DNA of 64,000 bases from Aeromicrobium stalagmiti (GTDB lineage: Bacteria; Actinomycetota; Actinomycetes; Propionibacteriales; Nocardioidaceae). Made by a program: the position numbers and the translations under genes. Positions 17,464 through 26,370 of the stretch are shown piece by piece. The notes under the pieces are model-generated. The model saw only the letters and a list, made by a program, of their open reading frames with translations, had not been told where the DNA came from and searched no databases. The stretch covers positions 886,406 through 950,405 of the forward strand of contig NZ_JABSTZ010000001.1 of the NCBI RefSeq assembly GCF_013283745.1, given 5' to 3'. Within the stretch, counting starts at the first letter, position 1. Each line of letters opens with the position of its first letter.

Positions 17464-18279
17464 ATGACCTCAACGCCTTCGTCCGATGCTCGCGTGATCA
17501 CCGAGATCGACGGCCCCGTCGCCTACGTGACGCTCAACCGACCCGACAAGCTCAACGGGATCGACCTCGACACGATCGACGAGCTGATCGCCGCGGCGAC
17601 GGCCCTGCGCGCCGACCGTGACGTCCGCGCCGTGGTGCTGCAGGGCAAGGGGCGGTCGTTCTGCGCGGGCCTCGACTTCGGTGCGGCGTTCAAGGACAAG
17701 AAGCGCGTCGCCCGGTTCTTCTTCGCCGGTCCCCACACGGTCAACCGCTTCCAGCGGGTCAACCAGGTGTGGCGTGAGCTGCCCGTCCCGGTCATCGCCG
17801 TCGTGCAGGGCCACTGCTATGGCGCGGGGCTGCAGCTGGTGTCGTGCGCCGACTTCCGGTTCACCACCGAGGATGCGACGTGGTCGATCCTCGAGGCCAA
17901 GTGGGGCCTGGTGCCCGACATGGCCGGCACGGTGCCGTTCAGCGAGCTGCTGCCGGCCGACGTGCTCATGCGGCTGGCGATGACGGGGGAGCAGCTCAGC
18001 GGCGCGCGGGCCGCCGAGCTCGGCCTGGCGACCGAGGCGAGCGAGGATCCGCTGGCGGCTGCCCTCGATCTGGTCGACCGGATCGTCGAGCGCTCGCCCG
18101 ACTCGGTCGCCGCGACCAAGCGCCTCGTCTACGGAACGCGTCGCGGCAGCCTCCGCTCGACGTACCGGCTCGAGCGCCGGCTGCAGGCGCGGATGTTCAA
18201 GTCCCGCAACACCACGATCGCCCGCAAGGCCGGTGCGGCCAAGGAGACCCCGGTGTTCGGCGCCCGCACGTTCGGCTGA
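17464..18279 (+). CDS. Crotonase/enoyl-CoA hydratase family protein
   Basis: A 271-residue crotonase. The first oxyanion-hole segment is GKGRSFCAGLDFGAAF (about residues 60-75) and the second VVQGHCYGAGLQLVSCADFR, with the downstream ATWSILEAKWGLVPDM region bearing acidic residues typical of hydratases or isomerases. The substrate is unknown. It is transcribed divergently from the WhiB3-type gene. A methyltransferase gene with its own promoter follows after 37 bases. Confidence 0.9.
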   Translation: MTSTPSSDARVITEIDGPVAYVTLNRPDKLNGIDLDTIDELIAAATALRADRDVRAVVLQGKGRSFCAGLDFGAAFKDKKRVARFFFAGPHTVNRFQRVNQVWRELPVPVIAVVQGHCYGAGLQLVSCADFRFTTEDATWSILEAKWGLVPDMAGTVPFSELLPADVLMRLAMTGEQLSGARAAELGLATEASEDPLAAALDLVDRIVERSPDSVAATKRLVYGTRRGSLRSTYRLERRLQARMFKSRNTTIARKAGAAKETPVFGARTFG

Positions 18280-18303
18280 TTCTTCGTCGACGTCTGTGGT
18301 TGC

Positions 18304-18309
18304 TAGGGT
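18304..18309 (+). promoter_or_regulatory. -10 box of the methyltransferase gene
   Basis: TAGGGT, seven bases before GTG 18317; supports this start over a longer in-frame one at 18233 inside the crotonase 3' end. Confidence 0.6.
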
Positions 18310-18316
18310 TCACGGC

Positions 18317-19087
18317 GTGACTGACGACAACGCACAGCCCTCCAAGAAGGTCGCCAACCAGTACGAGCGCGACTACGACTACACCAAGTACTGGGACAAC
18401 CGCGACTACGAGAACGGCGCGGAGCACATCGCGATCCGCCGCCTGCTCCGGGGCAACCACTACCGCAAGGCGGCCGACATCGGCGGCGGCTTCGGTCGAC
18501 TCTGCCTGCTCCTGCGGACGTTCTCCGACGAGGTCACGCTCGCCGAGCCCGCGGCGACGCAGCTCGAGGCGGCCAAGAAGGTGCTGGCCGGCACCGACAT
18601 CAAGCAGGTGCAGATGCAGGCTGACGACCTCCGGTTCGCCGACGGCGAGCTCGACCTGATCACGATGGTCCGGGTCATGCACCACCTGCCCGAGCCGTCG
18701 GCGGAGTTCGCCGAGATCTCCCGGGTCCTCGCGCCCGGCGGCACCGCGATCATCGAGGTCGCCAACTATGGCCACTTTAAGAACCGTCGCCGGCACAAGA
18801 AGGAGGGCAAGCCCCTCCCGGTCGAGCCGGTCAGCATCCGCACGGTCAAGGCCGACGAGCCCGACGCGATCGCGTTCGTCAACCACAACATCGACACCGT
18901 GGTCGGCCAGCTGGCGTCCGCAGGTCTGGTCCTCGAGAGCAAGCTCTCGGTCTCCAACCTGCGCAGCCAGAAGCTGAAGAAGGCGCTGCCCAAGAGCGTC
19001 ATGCTCGCCGCGGAGCGCATCACCCAGAAGCGTCTGGCCAAGAACAACTTCGGCCCGAGCATCTTCCTCAAGCTCCGCAAGAACTGA
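18317..19087 (+). CDS. Class I SAM-dependent methyltransferase
   Basis: A 256-residue protein with a Rossmann-type methyltransferase domain. Motif I is AADIGGGFGRLCLLL (about residues 50-64), the acidic end of strand 2 is VTLAEPAA, and motif IV reads LDLITMVRVMHHLPEP. A basic insert, FKNRRRHKKEGKP, and a lysine-rich C-terminus are unusual and could bind nucleic acid or an anionic surface. Substrate unknown. The stop codon is already part of a long palindrome shared with the convergent gene. Confidence 0.88.
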   Translation: MTDDNAQPSKKVANQYERDYDYTKYWDNRDYENGAEHIAIRRLLRGNHYRKAADIGGGFGRLCLLLRTFSDEVTLAEPAATQLEAAKKVLAGTDIKQVQMQADDLRFADGELDLITMVRVMHHLPEPSAEFAEISRVLAPGGTAIIEVANYGHFKNRRRHKKEGKPLPVEPVSIRTVKADEPDAIAFVNHNIDTVVGQLASAGLVLESKLSVSNLRSQKLKKALPKSVMLAAERITQKRLAKNNFGPSIFLKLRKN

Positions 19088-19221
19088 CCCACCGCTGACG
19101 AGACACTTTCGGCCCCTCGAGGAGAGGGTTCCCGCCCCTGCTCGGGGCGGCAACCCTCTCGCGAAGGGGCCGAAAGGGTCTCGTCGTGGGGCGGTGACGC
19201 TCTCGTCAGCGGAGGTGGGTC
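19086..19221. terminator. Stop-to-stop bidirectional hairpin
   Basis: A 136-bp nested inverted repeat fills the gap between two convergent genes. Arms pair in order: GACCCACC/GGTGGGTC, GCTGACGAGA/TCTCGTCAGC, TTTCGGCCCCT/AGGGGCCGAAA, GAGAGGGTT/AACCCTCTC and CCGCCCC/GGGGCGG. It includes bases of both TGA stops. Confidence 0.85.
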
Positions 19222-20368
19222 AGGGGCGGTCGGCCCACCAGTCGCGAGCGGCGTCGGCGCTGTCGGGCTGGTCGGCGAAGACGCCGTCGACGCCGGCCTC
19301 GAAGAACGCCCGCAGCTCGCCGAAGATGTCACCCTTGGCGTTGGGGTCGGTGCCGTCGCGGAAGTCGGCGGGCAGGAACTGGTTCTCGTCGCGGAAGGTG
19401 TAGACCACGACCTTCAGGCCGGCCCGGTGCGCGTCCTTCACGACGGGCGTCGGCTCGGCGAGGAAGCCCTGCGCGTCCCGCGGGATGACGCTGTTCTTCT
19501 CCGGCCCGAGCCACGTGGCGTAGCGCGCGACGTCCTTCAGACCGGCAGGCGACATGATGTCGGCGTACGTCCGCGGGTCGCCCTTCGCCACGAGGTCGAA
19601 CGGGGCGCCCTGGGCCGAGGTGAGCTGCACCAGCGGGACACGGGTCTCCCGGGCGAGGCTGCGCAGGTTGCTGGTCTCGAACGACTGGATCACGACCTTC
19701 GAGCGGGCCGAGTCGAGCCCGTGACGACGCAGCTCGCGGAGCAGCGGACGCTCCAGCGGCAGGCCGATCGACCGGAAGTACGTCGGGTGCTTGGTCTCCG
19801 GCGCGACGCCGATCGTCCGACCGCGCTTGCGGCTCTCGCGCTGGGCGAGGTCGAGCACCTCGTCGAACGTCGGCACCTGGTAGCGGCCGTCGTAGCGGGT
19901 GTTGGCCGGCCGGACGGAGGGCAGGCGCTCCTTGGCGCGCAGGGTGCGCAGCTCGCGCAACGTGAAGTCCTCGGTGAACCACCCCGAGATCGGCACACCG
20001 TCGATGGACTTCGTCGTCTTGCGGTCGGCGAACTCCGGATGGTCCGCCACGTCCGTTGTCCCGCTGATCTCGTTCTCGTGGCGGGCGACGAGCACGCCGT
20101 CCTTGGTGCTCACGAGGTCGGGCTCGATGTAGTCGGCGCCCAGGCGGATCGCCAGCTCGTACGACGCGAGCGTGTGCTCGGGACGGTAGCCGGACGCACC
20201 GCGGTGCGCGAACACCGTGATGGTCTGGGTGCGGGACGGGCGGTCGGCCTTGACCGCCGTCGCGGTGGACGCGGAGGCCATGGTCGGGACGGCCGTGATG
20301 CCGGTCGCGAGTGCGGCGGCCCCGATGACGTGAACCATCCGGCGGACAGGTTGCTGTAGGAGTGTCAT
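19220..20368 (-). CDS. Secreted glycerophosphodiester phosphodiesterase
   Basis: A 382-residue exported GDPD enzyme that splits glycerophosphodiesters to glycerol-3-phosphate and an alcohol. A basic N-terminus and hydrophobic segment (MTLLQQPVRRMVHVIGAAAL, cleavage after ASAS) form a signal peptide. Catalytic and calcium-binding motifs are present: FAHRGASGYRPEHT, ADYIEPDLVSTKDGVLVARHE and APETKHP. The start is uncertain: an in-frame GTG at 20416 would add 16 residues, and no candidate has a well-spaced ribosome binding site. Confidence 0.9.
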   Translation of the reverse strand: MTLLQQPVRRMVHVIGAAALATGITAVPTMASASTATAVKADRPSRTQTITVFAHRGASGYRPEHTLASYELAIRLGADYIEPDLVSTKDGVLVARHENEISGTTDVADHPEFADRKTTKSIDGVPISGWFTEDFTLRELRTLRAKERLPSVRPANTRYDGRYQVPTFDEVLDLAQRESRKRGRTIGVAPETKHPTYFRSIGLPLERPLLRELRRHGLDSARSKVVIQSFETSNLRSLARETRVPLVQLTSAQGAPFDLVAKGDPRTYADIMSPAGLKDVARYATWLGPEKNSVIPRDAQGFLAEPTPVVKDAHRAGLKVVVYTFRDENQFLPADFRDGTDPNAKGDIFGELRAFFEAGVDGVFADQPDSADAARDWWADRP

Positions 20369-20441
20369 GCCTCCAGCCGACGCGCTCGGGGTGACGAGTG
20401 CGTGCACGTCGCTCACCCGCGAGGTGAACAGTCGTGGTGGG

Positions 20442-20969
20442 CTACATCGCCCCGAGCCGCTTCAGCACGTCGCGGACGTGCTTGAGGGCGTTCTTCTCGG
20501 CGAGGCCGGTGGTGTCGTCGAAGTAGAGCCCGTCGCCGATCAGCTGGATCGTGCGGGCCAGCGACTCGTCGTCGAGGTGGTCGAGCAGCACCGTGAACCA
20601 GCCCTCGCGGAGGTCGGCGAGGGCCGCGGCCGCCCGGGAGTCGTTCTCCTGGGCGATGCGACCGGCCGCGATGAGCGCGCGGTCGAAGTCGCTGCCGGTG
20701 TTGATCGAGGTCCGCAGGTAGAAGTCGACGGGACCCTTGGACGCCGTGCGCATCTTCTCGACGTCGGCGCGCCCCTGTTCACGGAGCCGGGTCAGCATGC
20801 CCTCGACGAGCTCGTCCTTGCTGTGGAAGTGGTAGAGCAGCCCGCCCTTGGAGACGTTGGCCTCGCCGGCGACGGCGTCGAGCGTCGCCGAGCGACTTCC
20901 GGCGGAGACGAGCAGCGTCTCGAAGGCATCGAGCAAGCGGTCGCGCGTCGAACGCTCCGTGGCCGGCAT
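20442..20969 (-). CDS. TetR/AcrR family transcriptional regulator
   Basis: A 175-residue regulator with a typical N-terminal HTH (ATLDAVAGEANVSKGGLLYHF, about residues 28-48) and a short ligand domain. It is divergent from an MFS drug-type pump, which it probably represses. A TAGAGT box six bases before the ATG indicates a leaderless transcript. Confidence 0.92.
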   Translation of the reverse strand: MPATERSTRDRLLDAFETLLVSAGSRSATLDAVAGEANVSKGGLLYHFHSKDELVEGMLTRLREQGRADVEKMRTASKGPVDFYLRTSINTGSDFDRALIAAGRIAQENDSRAAAALADLREGWFTVLLDHLDDESLARTIQLIGDGLYFDDTTGLAEKNALKHVRDVLKRLGAM

Positions 20970-20975
20970 GGGCTC

Positions 20976-20981
20976 ACTCTA
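20976..20981 (-). promoter_or_regulatory. -10 box of the 20442-20969 TetR gene
   Basis: TAGAGT on the minus strand, six bases before the ATG. Confidence 0.6.
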
Positions 20982-21017
20982 CAGAGAGGAATATCACCAG
21001 CCATCTGGTCGTTACTG

Positions 21018-21033
21018 TACCGGCTGGACGGTA
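21018..21033. promoter_or_regulatory. Candidate TetR operator before the MFS gene
   Basis: TACCG-6-CGGTA inverted repeat between the divergent regulator and pump genes. A second short palindrome, TGTCCGGACA, lies at 21039-21048. Either could be the site. Confidence 0.45.
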
Positions 21034-21071
21034 AAGTTGTCCGGACACCACATCACCGTGAGGAGGACGAC

Positions 21072-22613
21072 ATGACCACGATCGACAGCACCGTGCCCGA
21101 TGGCACCGCACACGACAGCACCATGACCACGCACAGGGCCGGATCGCGTGAATGGGCCGCGCTGGCCGTGCTCATGCTCCCTGTCCTCATGGTCTCGGTC
21201 GACAACACCGTCCTGAGCTTCGCGCTGCCCGCGATCAGCGTCGACCTGCGCCCCAGCGGCACGCAGCTGCTGTGGATCGTCGACCTCTACGCGATCATGC
21301 TCGCCGGCCTCCTCATCGCGATGGGCAGCATCGGTGACCGGTTCGGCCGCCGGCGGCTGCTCCTGATCGGCACGGTCGGCTTCGGCGGCGCCTCGCTCCT
21401 GGCGGCGTACAGCCAGTCGCCCGAGATGCTGCTGGCGTCGCGCTTCCTGCTCGGCGTGTTCGGTGCGACGCTCATGCCGTCGACGCTGTCGCTGATCCGC
21501 AACGTGTTCCACGACGCCCGTGACCGCCGCATGGCGATCGCGACCTGGGCCGCGATGTTCTCCGGCGGCGCCGCGCTGGGCCCCGTCCTGGGCGGTTGGC
21601 TGCTCGGCCACTTCTGGTGGGGATCGGTCTTCTTCATCAACGTGCCGATCATCATCGCGTTGGTCCCGCTCGCGCTGCTGCTCCTGCCGGAGTCGCGCGA
21701 CCCGGAGCCGGGACCGCTCGACCTCCCGGCGATCGGCCTGTCGCTCGTCGCGATGCTCCCGACGGTCTTCGCGATCAAGAACGTCGCCGAGCACGGGCTG
21801 ACCGACCTGACGCTGATCGCGTTCGCAGTCGGCATCGGCGCCGGCTGGGCGCTCGTGCGCCGGCTGCGCCGCAGCGCGTCGCCGATGATCGACATGACCC
21901 TGTTCAGCAATCGGGTCTTCAGCGGGGCGATCGTCGCCAACCTGCTGAGCCTGATGGGCCTCACCGGCTTCCTGTTCCTCGGCGCGCAGCTGCTGCAGCT
22001 CGTGCTCGGGCTGTCCGCGATGGACGCCGCGCTGGTGCTGCTGCCGGGCCTGGCGGCGACGGTGATCGCGGGCTTCGTGGCGGTGCGCCTGGTGCAGGTC
22101 GTGCCCGCCCGGCTGCTCGTGACGGCGAGCTTCGTGGCGTCCGCCACCGGCTACGCCATCACGGCGATGATCGGTACGCCGACCGTCGTCTCGATCGCGG
22201 TGGCGTTCACGGTGATGGGCATCGGCATCGGCATGGCGGAGACGCTGACCAACGACCTGATGCTCTCGAGCGTCCCGTCGTCCAAGGCCGGAGCGGCGTC
22301 CGCCATCTCCGAGACGGCGTACGAGATCGGCGCGGTGCTCGGCACCGCGGTGCTCGGCACCGTGCTCACGTCGACCTACCGCGCCCACCTGACCTACCCC
22401 GCGGTGGCGCAGTGGGGCGAGAGCCACGGGTCGTTCGAGACCCTCGGCGGCACGGTGGAGTTCGCCTCGTTCTACCCGAACATGGTCGGCGAGCGGCTGC
22501 TCGAGTCGGCGCGGTCGGCGTTCGACCTGGGCGTCCAGTACACCTCCGCCGCGGCGATCGTCATCGCGCTGGCCGCCGCGGTCGTCTCGTGGAGGACGCT
22601 CAAGCACGCCTGA
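21072..22613 (+). CDS. MFS drug-resistance-type transporter (DHA2, 14 helices)
   Basis: A 513-residue major facilitator with 14 predicted helices. DHA2 signatures are present: VSVDNTVLSFALPAIS (motif in helix 1), GSIGDRFGRRRLLLIG (motif A, about residues 95-110) and GPVLGGWLLGHFWWGSVFFI (motif C/antiporter motif near helix 5). It should export hydrophobic compounds by proton antiport; the substrate is unknown. The ATG follows AGGAGG. Regulation by the divergent TetR protein is likely. Confidence 0.93.
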   Translation: MTTIDSTVPDGTAHDSTMTTHRAGSREWAALAVLMLPVLMVSVDNTVLSFALPAISVDLRPSGTQLLWIVDLYAIMLAGLLIAMGSIGDRFGRRRLLLIGTVGFGGASLLAAYSQSPEMLLASRFLLGVFGATLMPSTLSLIRNVFHDARDRRMAIATWAAMFSGGAALGPVLGGWLLGHFWWGSVFFINVPIIIALVPLALLLLPESRDPEPGPLDLPAIGLSLVAMLPTVFAIKNVAEHGLTDLTLIAFAVGIGAGWALVRRLRRSASPMIDMTLFSNRVFSGAIVANLLSLMGLTGFLFLGAQLLQLVLGLSAMDAALVLLPGLAATVIAGFVAVRLVQVVPARLLVTASFVASATGYAITAMIGTPTVVSIAVAFTVMGIGIGMAETLTNDLMLSSVPSSKAGAASAISETAYEIGAVLGTAVLGTVLTSTYRAHLTYPAVAQWGESHGSFETLGGTVEFASFYPNMVGERLLESARSAFDLGVQYTSAAAIVIALAAAVVSWRTLKHA

Positions 22614-22675
22614 GCCGGACGCCTGAGCCGGACGCGTGACCGGGCGGCCGGGTGGCCGGGTGGCACCATGAACCC

Positions 22676-24301
22676 ATGATGAGCTGGTGGGTCGTGCGGC
22701 AGGCGATGGTCGTGGTGCTGGGCGGTCTCGGCGTGCTCGCGGCGGTCGCCGCCGCGACGGTCAGCCCGCTGTGGCTCGTCGCGGCGGTGCCGCTGCTCGT
22801 GACCGGGGCGGTCGGCGTCCGCGACGTGCTGCAGCGCCGGCACAGCATCCTGCGCAACTACCCGATCCTGGGTCACGTCCGGTTCCTGATGGAGAAGATC
22901 CGCCCCGAGGTGCAGCAGTACTTCGTCGAGTCCAACACCGACGGCACCCCGTACGACCGTGAGACGCGCGACCTCGTCTATGCGCGGGCCAAGGGCGAGG
23001 AGGACTCCGAGCCGTTCGGCACCGAGCGCGACGTCAACGCGGTGGGCTACGAGTTCGTGACCCACTCGCTCAGGGCGTTCCACGCCGAGGGCCCCATCCC
23101 GCGGGTCACGCTCGGCGGGCCCGCGTGCACCCAGCCGTACGACATCGCCCTGCTCAACGTCTCGGCGATGAGCTTCGGCGCCCTGTCGGGCAACGCGATC
23201 TCGGCGCTCAACGGCGGCGCGGCGCTCGGCGGCTTCGCCCACGACACGGGTGAGGGCGCGATCAGCCCCTACCACCTCGAGCACGGGGGCGACCTGATCT
23301 GGGAGATCGGCTCGGGCTACTTCGGCTGCCGCACCCCGGACGGGCAGTTCGACGCCGACTCGTTCGCCGCGAAGGCAGCAGGCGCCACGGTCAAGGCGAT
23401 CTCGATCAAGCTCTCCCAGGGCGCGAAGCCCGGTCTCGGCGGCGTCCTGCCCGGCTCGAAGGTGTCGCAGGAGATCGCCCGCACCCGCCAGGTCGAGGTC
23501 GGCCAGACGGTCGTGTCGCCGCCGGCGCACACCGCGTTCGACACCCCGCGCGGGCTCATCGAGTTCGTCGAGCGGCTGCGTGAGCTCAGCGGCGGCAAGC
23601 CCGTCGGCTTCAAGCTCTGCGTCGGGTCGCGGCACGAGTTCCTCGCGATCTGCAAGGCCATGGTCGAGCGCGGCTCCTACCCCGACTTCGTCATCGTCGA
23701 CGGGTCGGAGGGCGGGACGGGTGCTGGGCCCAGCGAGTTCGAGGACCACGTCGGGACGCCGCTGACCGAGGGCCTCGTGTTCGTCCACAACGCGCTCGTC
23801 GGCGCCGGGGTCAGGCGTCACGTCAAGATCGGTGCCAGCGGCAAGGTCGCGAGCGGCATCGACATCGTCAAGCGCATCTGCCAGGGCGCCGACTTCACGC
23901 TGGCCGCCCGGGCGATGATGTTCGCGATCGGCTGCATCCAGGCCCAGGCGTGCCACACCAACCACTGCCCCGTCGGCGTCGCGACCCAGGACCCGCGGCG
24001 TGCGCGCGCCCTGGTGGTCGAGGACAAGCTGGTGAGGGTGCGCAACTACCAGACGCAGACCGTCGCGAGCGCTCACCAGATCGTCGCCTCGATGGGCCTG
24101 CAGTCGTTCGACCAGCTGCACCCGGGCCTGCTCAACCGCCGGATCGACCACCGCACCACCACGTCGTACGCCGAGCTCTACGAGTGGCTCGACCACGGTC
24201 AGCTGCTCACGTCTCCGCCGGAGGCCTGGCTGGACGACTGGGAGCTCGCCGATCCCGGTGACTTCGGCGCCCGCGTCGCCAACCGCCCCAAGGGTTTCTA
24301 A
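22676..24301 (+). CDS. FMN-binding glutamate synthase-like membrane protein
   Basis: A 541-residue protein. Two N-terminal hydrophobic segments (about residues 5-42) precede a complete glutamate synthase FMN/Fe-S domain with LNVSAMSFGALSGNAI, KLSQGAKPGLGGVLPG, the GSEGGTGAGPSEFEDHVG loop and a cysteine cluster CIQAQACHTNHCPVG that should hold a 3Fe-4S centre. There is no amidotransferase domain, so it is a stand-alone synthase-like protein whose reaction is not established. Two adjacent ATGs are possible starts. The stop is followed by the inverted-repeat element. Confidence 0.9.
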   Translation: MMSWWVVRQAMVVVLGGLGVLAAVAAATVSPLWLVAAVPLLVTGAVGVRDVLQRRHSILRNYPILGHVRFLMEKIRPEVQQYFVESNTDGTPYDRETRDLVYARAKGEEDSEPFGTERDVNAVGYEFVTHSLRAFHAEGPIPRVTLGGPACTQPYDIALLNVSAMSFGALSGNAISALNGGAALGGFAHDTGEGAISPYHLEHGGDLIWEIGSGYFGCRTPDGQFDADSFAAKAAGATVKAISIKLSQGAKPGLGGVLPGSKVSQEIARTRQVEVGQTVVSPPAHTAFDTPRGLIEFVERLRELSGGKPVGFKLCVGSRHEFLAICKAMVERGSYPDFVIVDGSEGGTGAGPSEFEDHVGTPLTEGLVFVHNALVGAGVRRHVKIGASGKVASGIDIVKRICQGADFTLAARAMMFAIGCIQAQACHTNHCPVGVATQDPRRARALVVEDKLVRVRNYQTQTVASAHQIVASMGLQSFDQLHPGLLNRRIDHRTTTSYAELYEWLDHGQLLTSPPEAWLDDWELADPGDFGARVANRPKGF

Positions 24302-24308
24302 CCCTTTT

Positions 24309-24461
24309 CGGTTTACCACGGTCCCTACGCAAACTGAAGGGGGCGGACGGTCCTCCCGGGGGAAACCTCATCCGCCCGAGGACGATTAACCGTGGGCGGA
24401 CGTGGACTGCCTCGGGAGGACGTCCGCCCACGGACAACTGCGTAGGGACCGTGGTAAACCG
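24309..24461. repeat. Intergenic inverted-repeat element, copy B
   Basis: Perfect 22-bp terminal inverted repeats (24309-24330, 24440-24461) with the same core as the element at 568-745. Read on the minus strand, its right end matches copy A's left end for about 36 bases, through CAGTTGTCCGTGGGC, so the copies are inverted to each other. The interior again carries GGGCGGAC/GTCCGCCC boxes. It lies seven bases after one gene and 20 before the convergent LysR stop. Confidence 0.85.
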
Positions 24462-24480
24462 TCACGGGGGAGGTCAACCG

Positions 24481-25383
24481 TCACGGGGTGGGGAACAGGG
24501 CCTCGAGCTCTGACTGGACGTGGCGGCGGGCGGGGTTGTCGGTGCTGGCCGTGCGCCAGATCGAGCCGACCCGGCGCTGGGGCGTGGGGTCGACCACCGC
24601 GACGGCCCGCACGCGCGGCGAGAACGACTGCCGTCCGAGCCGGGGCACCAGCGCCACGGCGCCACCGTGCTCGACCATCGCCGCGTGCGTGGAGTAGGAG
24701 CCGTCGAAGTAGCGGATGTCGGGCCGTTCGCCGTGCATCGCGAACATGTGGACGAGCCACTCGTGGCAGATCGTTCCAGCGGGAGTCGTGACCCATCGCT
24801 CGCGGAGCAGGTCCAAGGGGCTGACCGACTCGCGCAGCGAGAGTCGGTGGTCCCACGGCAGCAGGACGTCGGCGACGTCGACCAGCAGGGGCTGGCGCGA
24901 CAGCGAGACCGGGACGTCGAGCGGCAGGGTGTTCCAGTCGTGGACGATCGCGAGGTCCGCCCCACCGCGCTCGACGAGCGTGACTGTTTCACGTGGATCC
25001 GACTCGACGACCGTGAGCTCGAGCTCGGGCGCGCTGGTCCGTAGCCGCGCGAGCAGCGGCGCCACGATGCCGCAGGAGGCGGTCGAGAACGACGCGATCC
25101 GGAACGACCCTCGCAGCTCCTCGGCCCCGCCGACGGCGATGTTCTCGACCTGCTCGAGGTCGGCGAGCAGTGCCGTCCCCCGCTCGGCCAGCAGCCGCCC
25201 CCGCTCGGTGAGGATGACGCTGCGGCCCACCCGCTCGAGCATCGGCGAGCGACTCTGGCGCTCGAGCTTCTTGATCTGCTGCGACACCGCTGACGGGGTG
25301 AAGTCGAGGGCGGACGCCGCCGCCACGATGCTGCCGTGGTCGCGCACCGCGATGAGCGAGCGGAGCGCGCCGATGTCGATCAT
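24481..25383 (-). CDS. LysR family transcriptional regulator
   Basis: A 300-residue LysR regulator: N-terminal winged HTH (residues 3-62, with HGSIVAAASALDFTPSAVSQ) and a periplasmic-binding-like effector domain (about 88-295). It is divergent from an EamA exporter gene, the usual target arrangement. TACGAT six bases before the ATG indicates a leaderless start and rules out a longer frame. Confidence 0.93.
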   Translation of the reverse strand: MIDIGALRSLIAVRDHGSIVAAASALDFTPSAVSQQIKKLERQSRSPMLERVGRSVILTERGRLLAERGTALLADLEQVENIAVGGAEELRGSFRIASFSTASCGIVAPLLARLRTSAPELELTVVESDPRETVTLVERGGADLAIVHDWNTLPLDVPVSLSRQPLLVDVADVLLPWDHRLSLRESVSPLDLLRERWVTTPAGTICHEWLVHMFAMHGERPDIRYFDGSYSTHAAMVEHGGAVALVPRLGRQSFSPRVRAVAVVDPTPQRRVGSIWRTASTDNPARRHVQSELEALFPTP

Positions 25384-25389
25384 GAAGTG

Positions 25390-25395
25390 ATCGTA
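25390..25395 (-). promoter_or_regulatory. -10 box of the LysR gene
   Basis: TACGAT on the minus strand, six bases before the ATG. Confidence 0.6.
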
Positions 25396-25455
25396 CGGTG
25401 TTTCGTCCACAAACCGTTGCTGGTGCTTCAAGGTCACGCGGGAGACACTGGAGGC

Positions 25456-26370
25456 ATGTCCCTCAAGCACAGCCTGCTCGCCGTCCTCGTGATGCTGCTG
25501 TGGGGGGCCAACTTCGTCGTCATCGACGAGGGTCTCGGCGACGTCCCGCCGCTGCTGTTCCTCGCGATGCGGTTCGTCCTGGTGGCGTTCCCACTCGTGC
25601 TCTTCGTGCCCCGGCCGAAGGCGAGCTGGCAGGCCGTGGTGGCGGTCGGGACGTTCATGAGCCTGGGGCAGTTCAGCCTGCTCTACATCGCGCTCGACCT
25701 CGGGATGCCCGCGGGGCTGGCGTCTCTGGTGCTCCAGGCGCAGGTCATCTTCACGATCGTCATCGCCGCGGTCGTCATCAAGGAGTCGCCGTCGCGCCGC
25801 CAGGTCGTCGGCGCGACGATCGGCACCGCCGGTCTCGTGCTGGTCGTGGTGGCCCACGGCGCGTCCGCCCCGGTGCTGCCCGTGCTCGTGATGCTCGGCG
25901 CTGCCCTCTCGTGGGCGACGGGCAACGTCATCGCCCGGAGCGCCGGCGTCGCCTCGGGCTTCTCGCTCGTGGTCTGGTCGGCGCTCGTGGTGCCGGTGCC
26001 GGCGTTCGTGCTGTCACTCGTCGTCGACGGCGGCGACGAGGTCGGCCGCGCGCTGACGCACCTGTCGGGCACCGCGATCGCGAGCACCGCCTACACCGCG
26101 ATCGGCGCCTCGCTGATCGGCTACGGCATCTGGAACTCCCTGCTGGCCCGCTATCCCGCCGGCGCCGTGGTGCCGTTCGTGCTGCTCGTGCCCGTCATCG
26201 GCATCGCTGCCGCCTGGCTTGTCCAGGACGAGGTGCCGACGGCCCTCGAGGTCGTCGGCGGTGTCGTGATGCTGGCGGGCGTCGCGGCCGCGACGATCAG
26301 CCGGCGCTCTACGCCAGCAGTGCCGATCGAGCCATCGTCCACAGCCGCGACTGCATCGCCGTCGCGCTGA
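25456..26370 (+). CDS. EamA/DMT family transporter
   Basis: A 304-residue protein with ten predicted helices in two EamA repeats (about residues 5-135 and 148-285), the first beginning LLAVLVMLLWGANFVVIDEG. Members export amino acids or other metabolites. It is probably controlled by the divergent LysR protein. Its final 62 bases overlap the convergent TetR gene, an unusually long 3' overlap. Confidence 0.92.
   Translation: MSLKHSLLAVLVMLLWGANFVVIDEGLGDVPPLLFLAMRFVLVAFPLVLFVPRPKASWQAVVAVGTFMSLGQFSLLYIALDLGMPAGLASLVLQAQVIFTIVIAAVVIKESPSRRQVVGATIGTAGLVLVVVAHGASAPVLPVLVMLGAALSWATGNVIARSAGVASGFSLVVWSALVVPVPAFVLSLVVDGGDEVGRALTHLSGTAIASTAYTAIGASLIGYGIWNSLLARYPAGAVVPFVLLVPVIGIAAAWLVQDEVPTALEVVGGVVMLAGVAAATISRRSTPAVPIEPSSTAATASPSR

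Noticed and set aside
18233-18316. Longer N-terminus for the methyltransferase
   Set aside because: The extra 28 residues overlap the crotonase 3' end, look like shadow sequence, and a -10 box lies seven bases before GTG 18317.
20367-22613. A 748-codon frame extending the MFS gene upstream
   Set aside because: The first 235 codons are antisense to the TetR gene. The AGGAGG site before ATG 21072 and the start of MFS homology set the true start.
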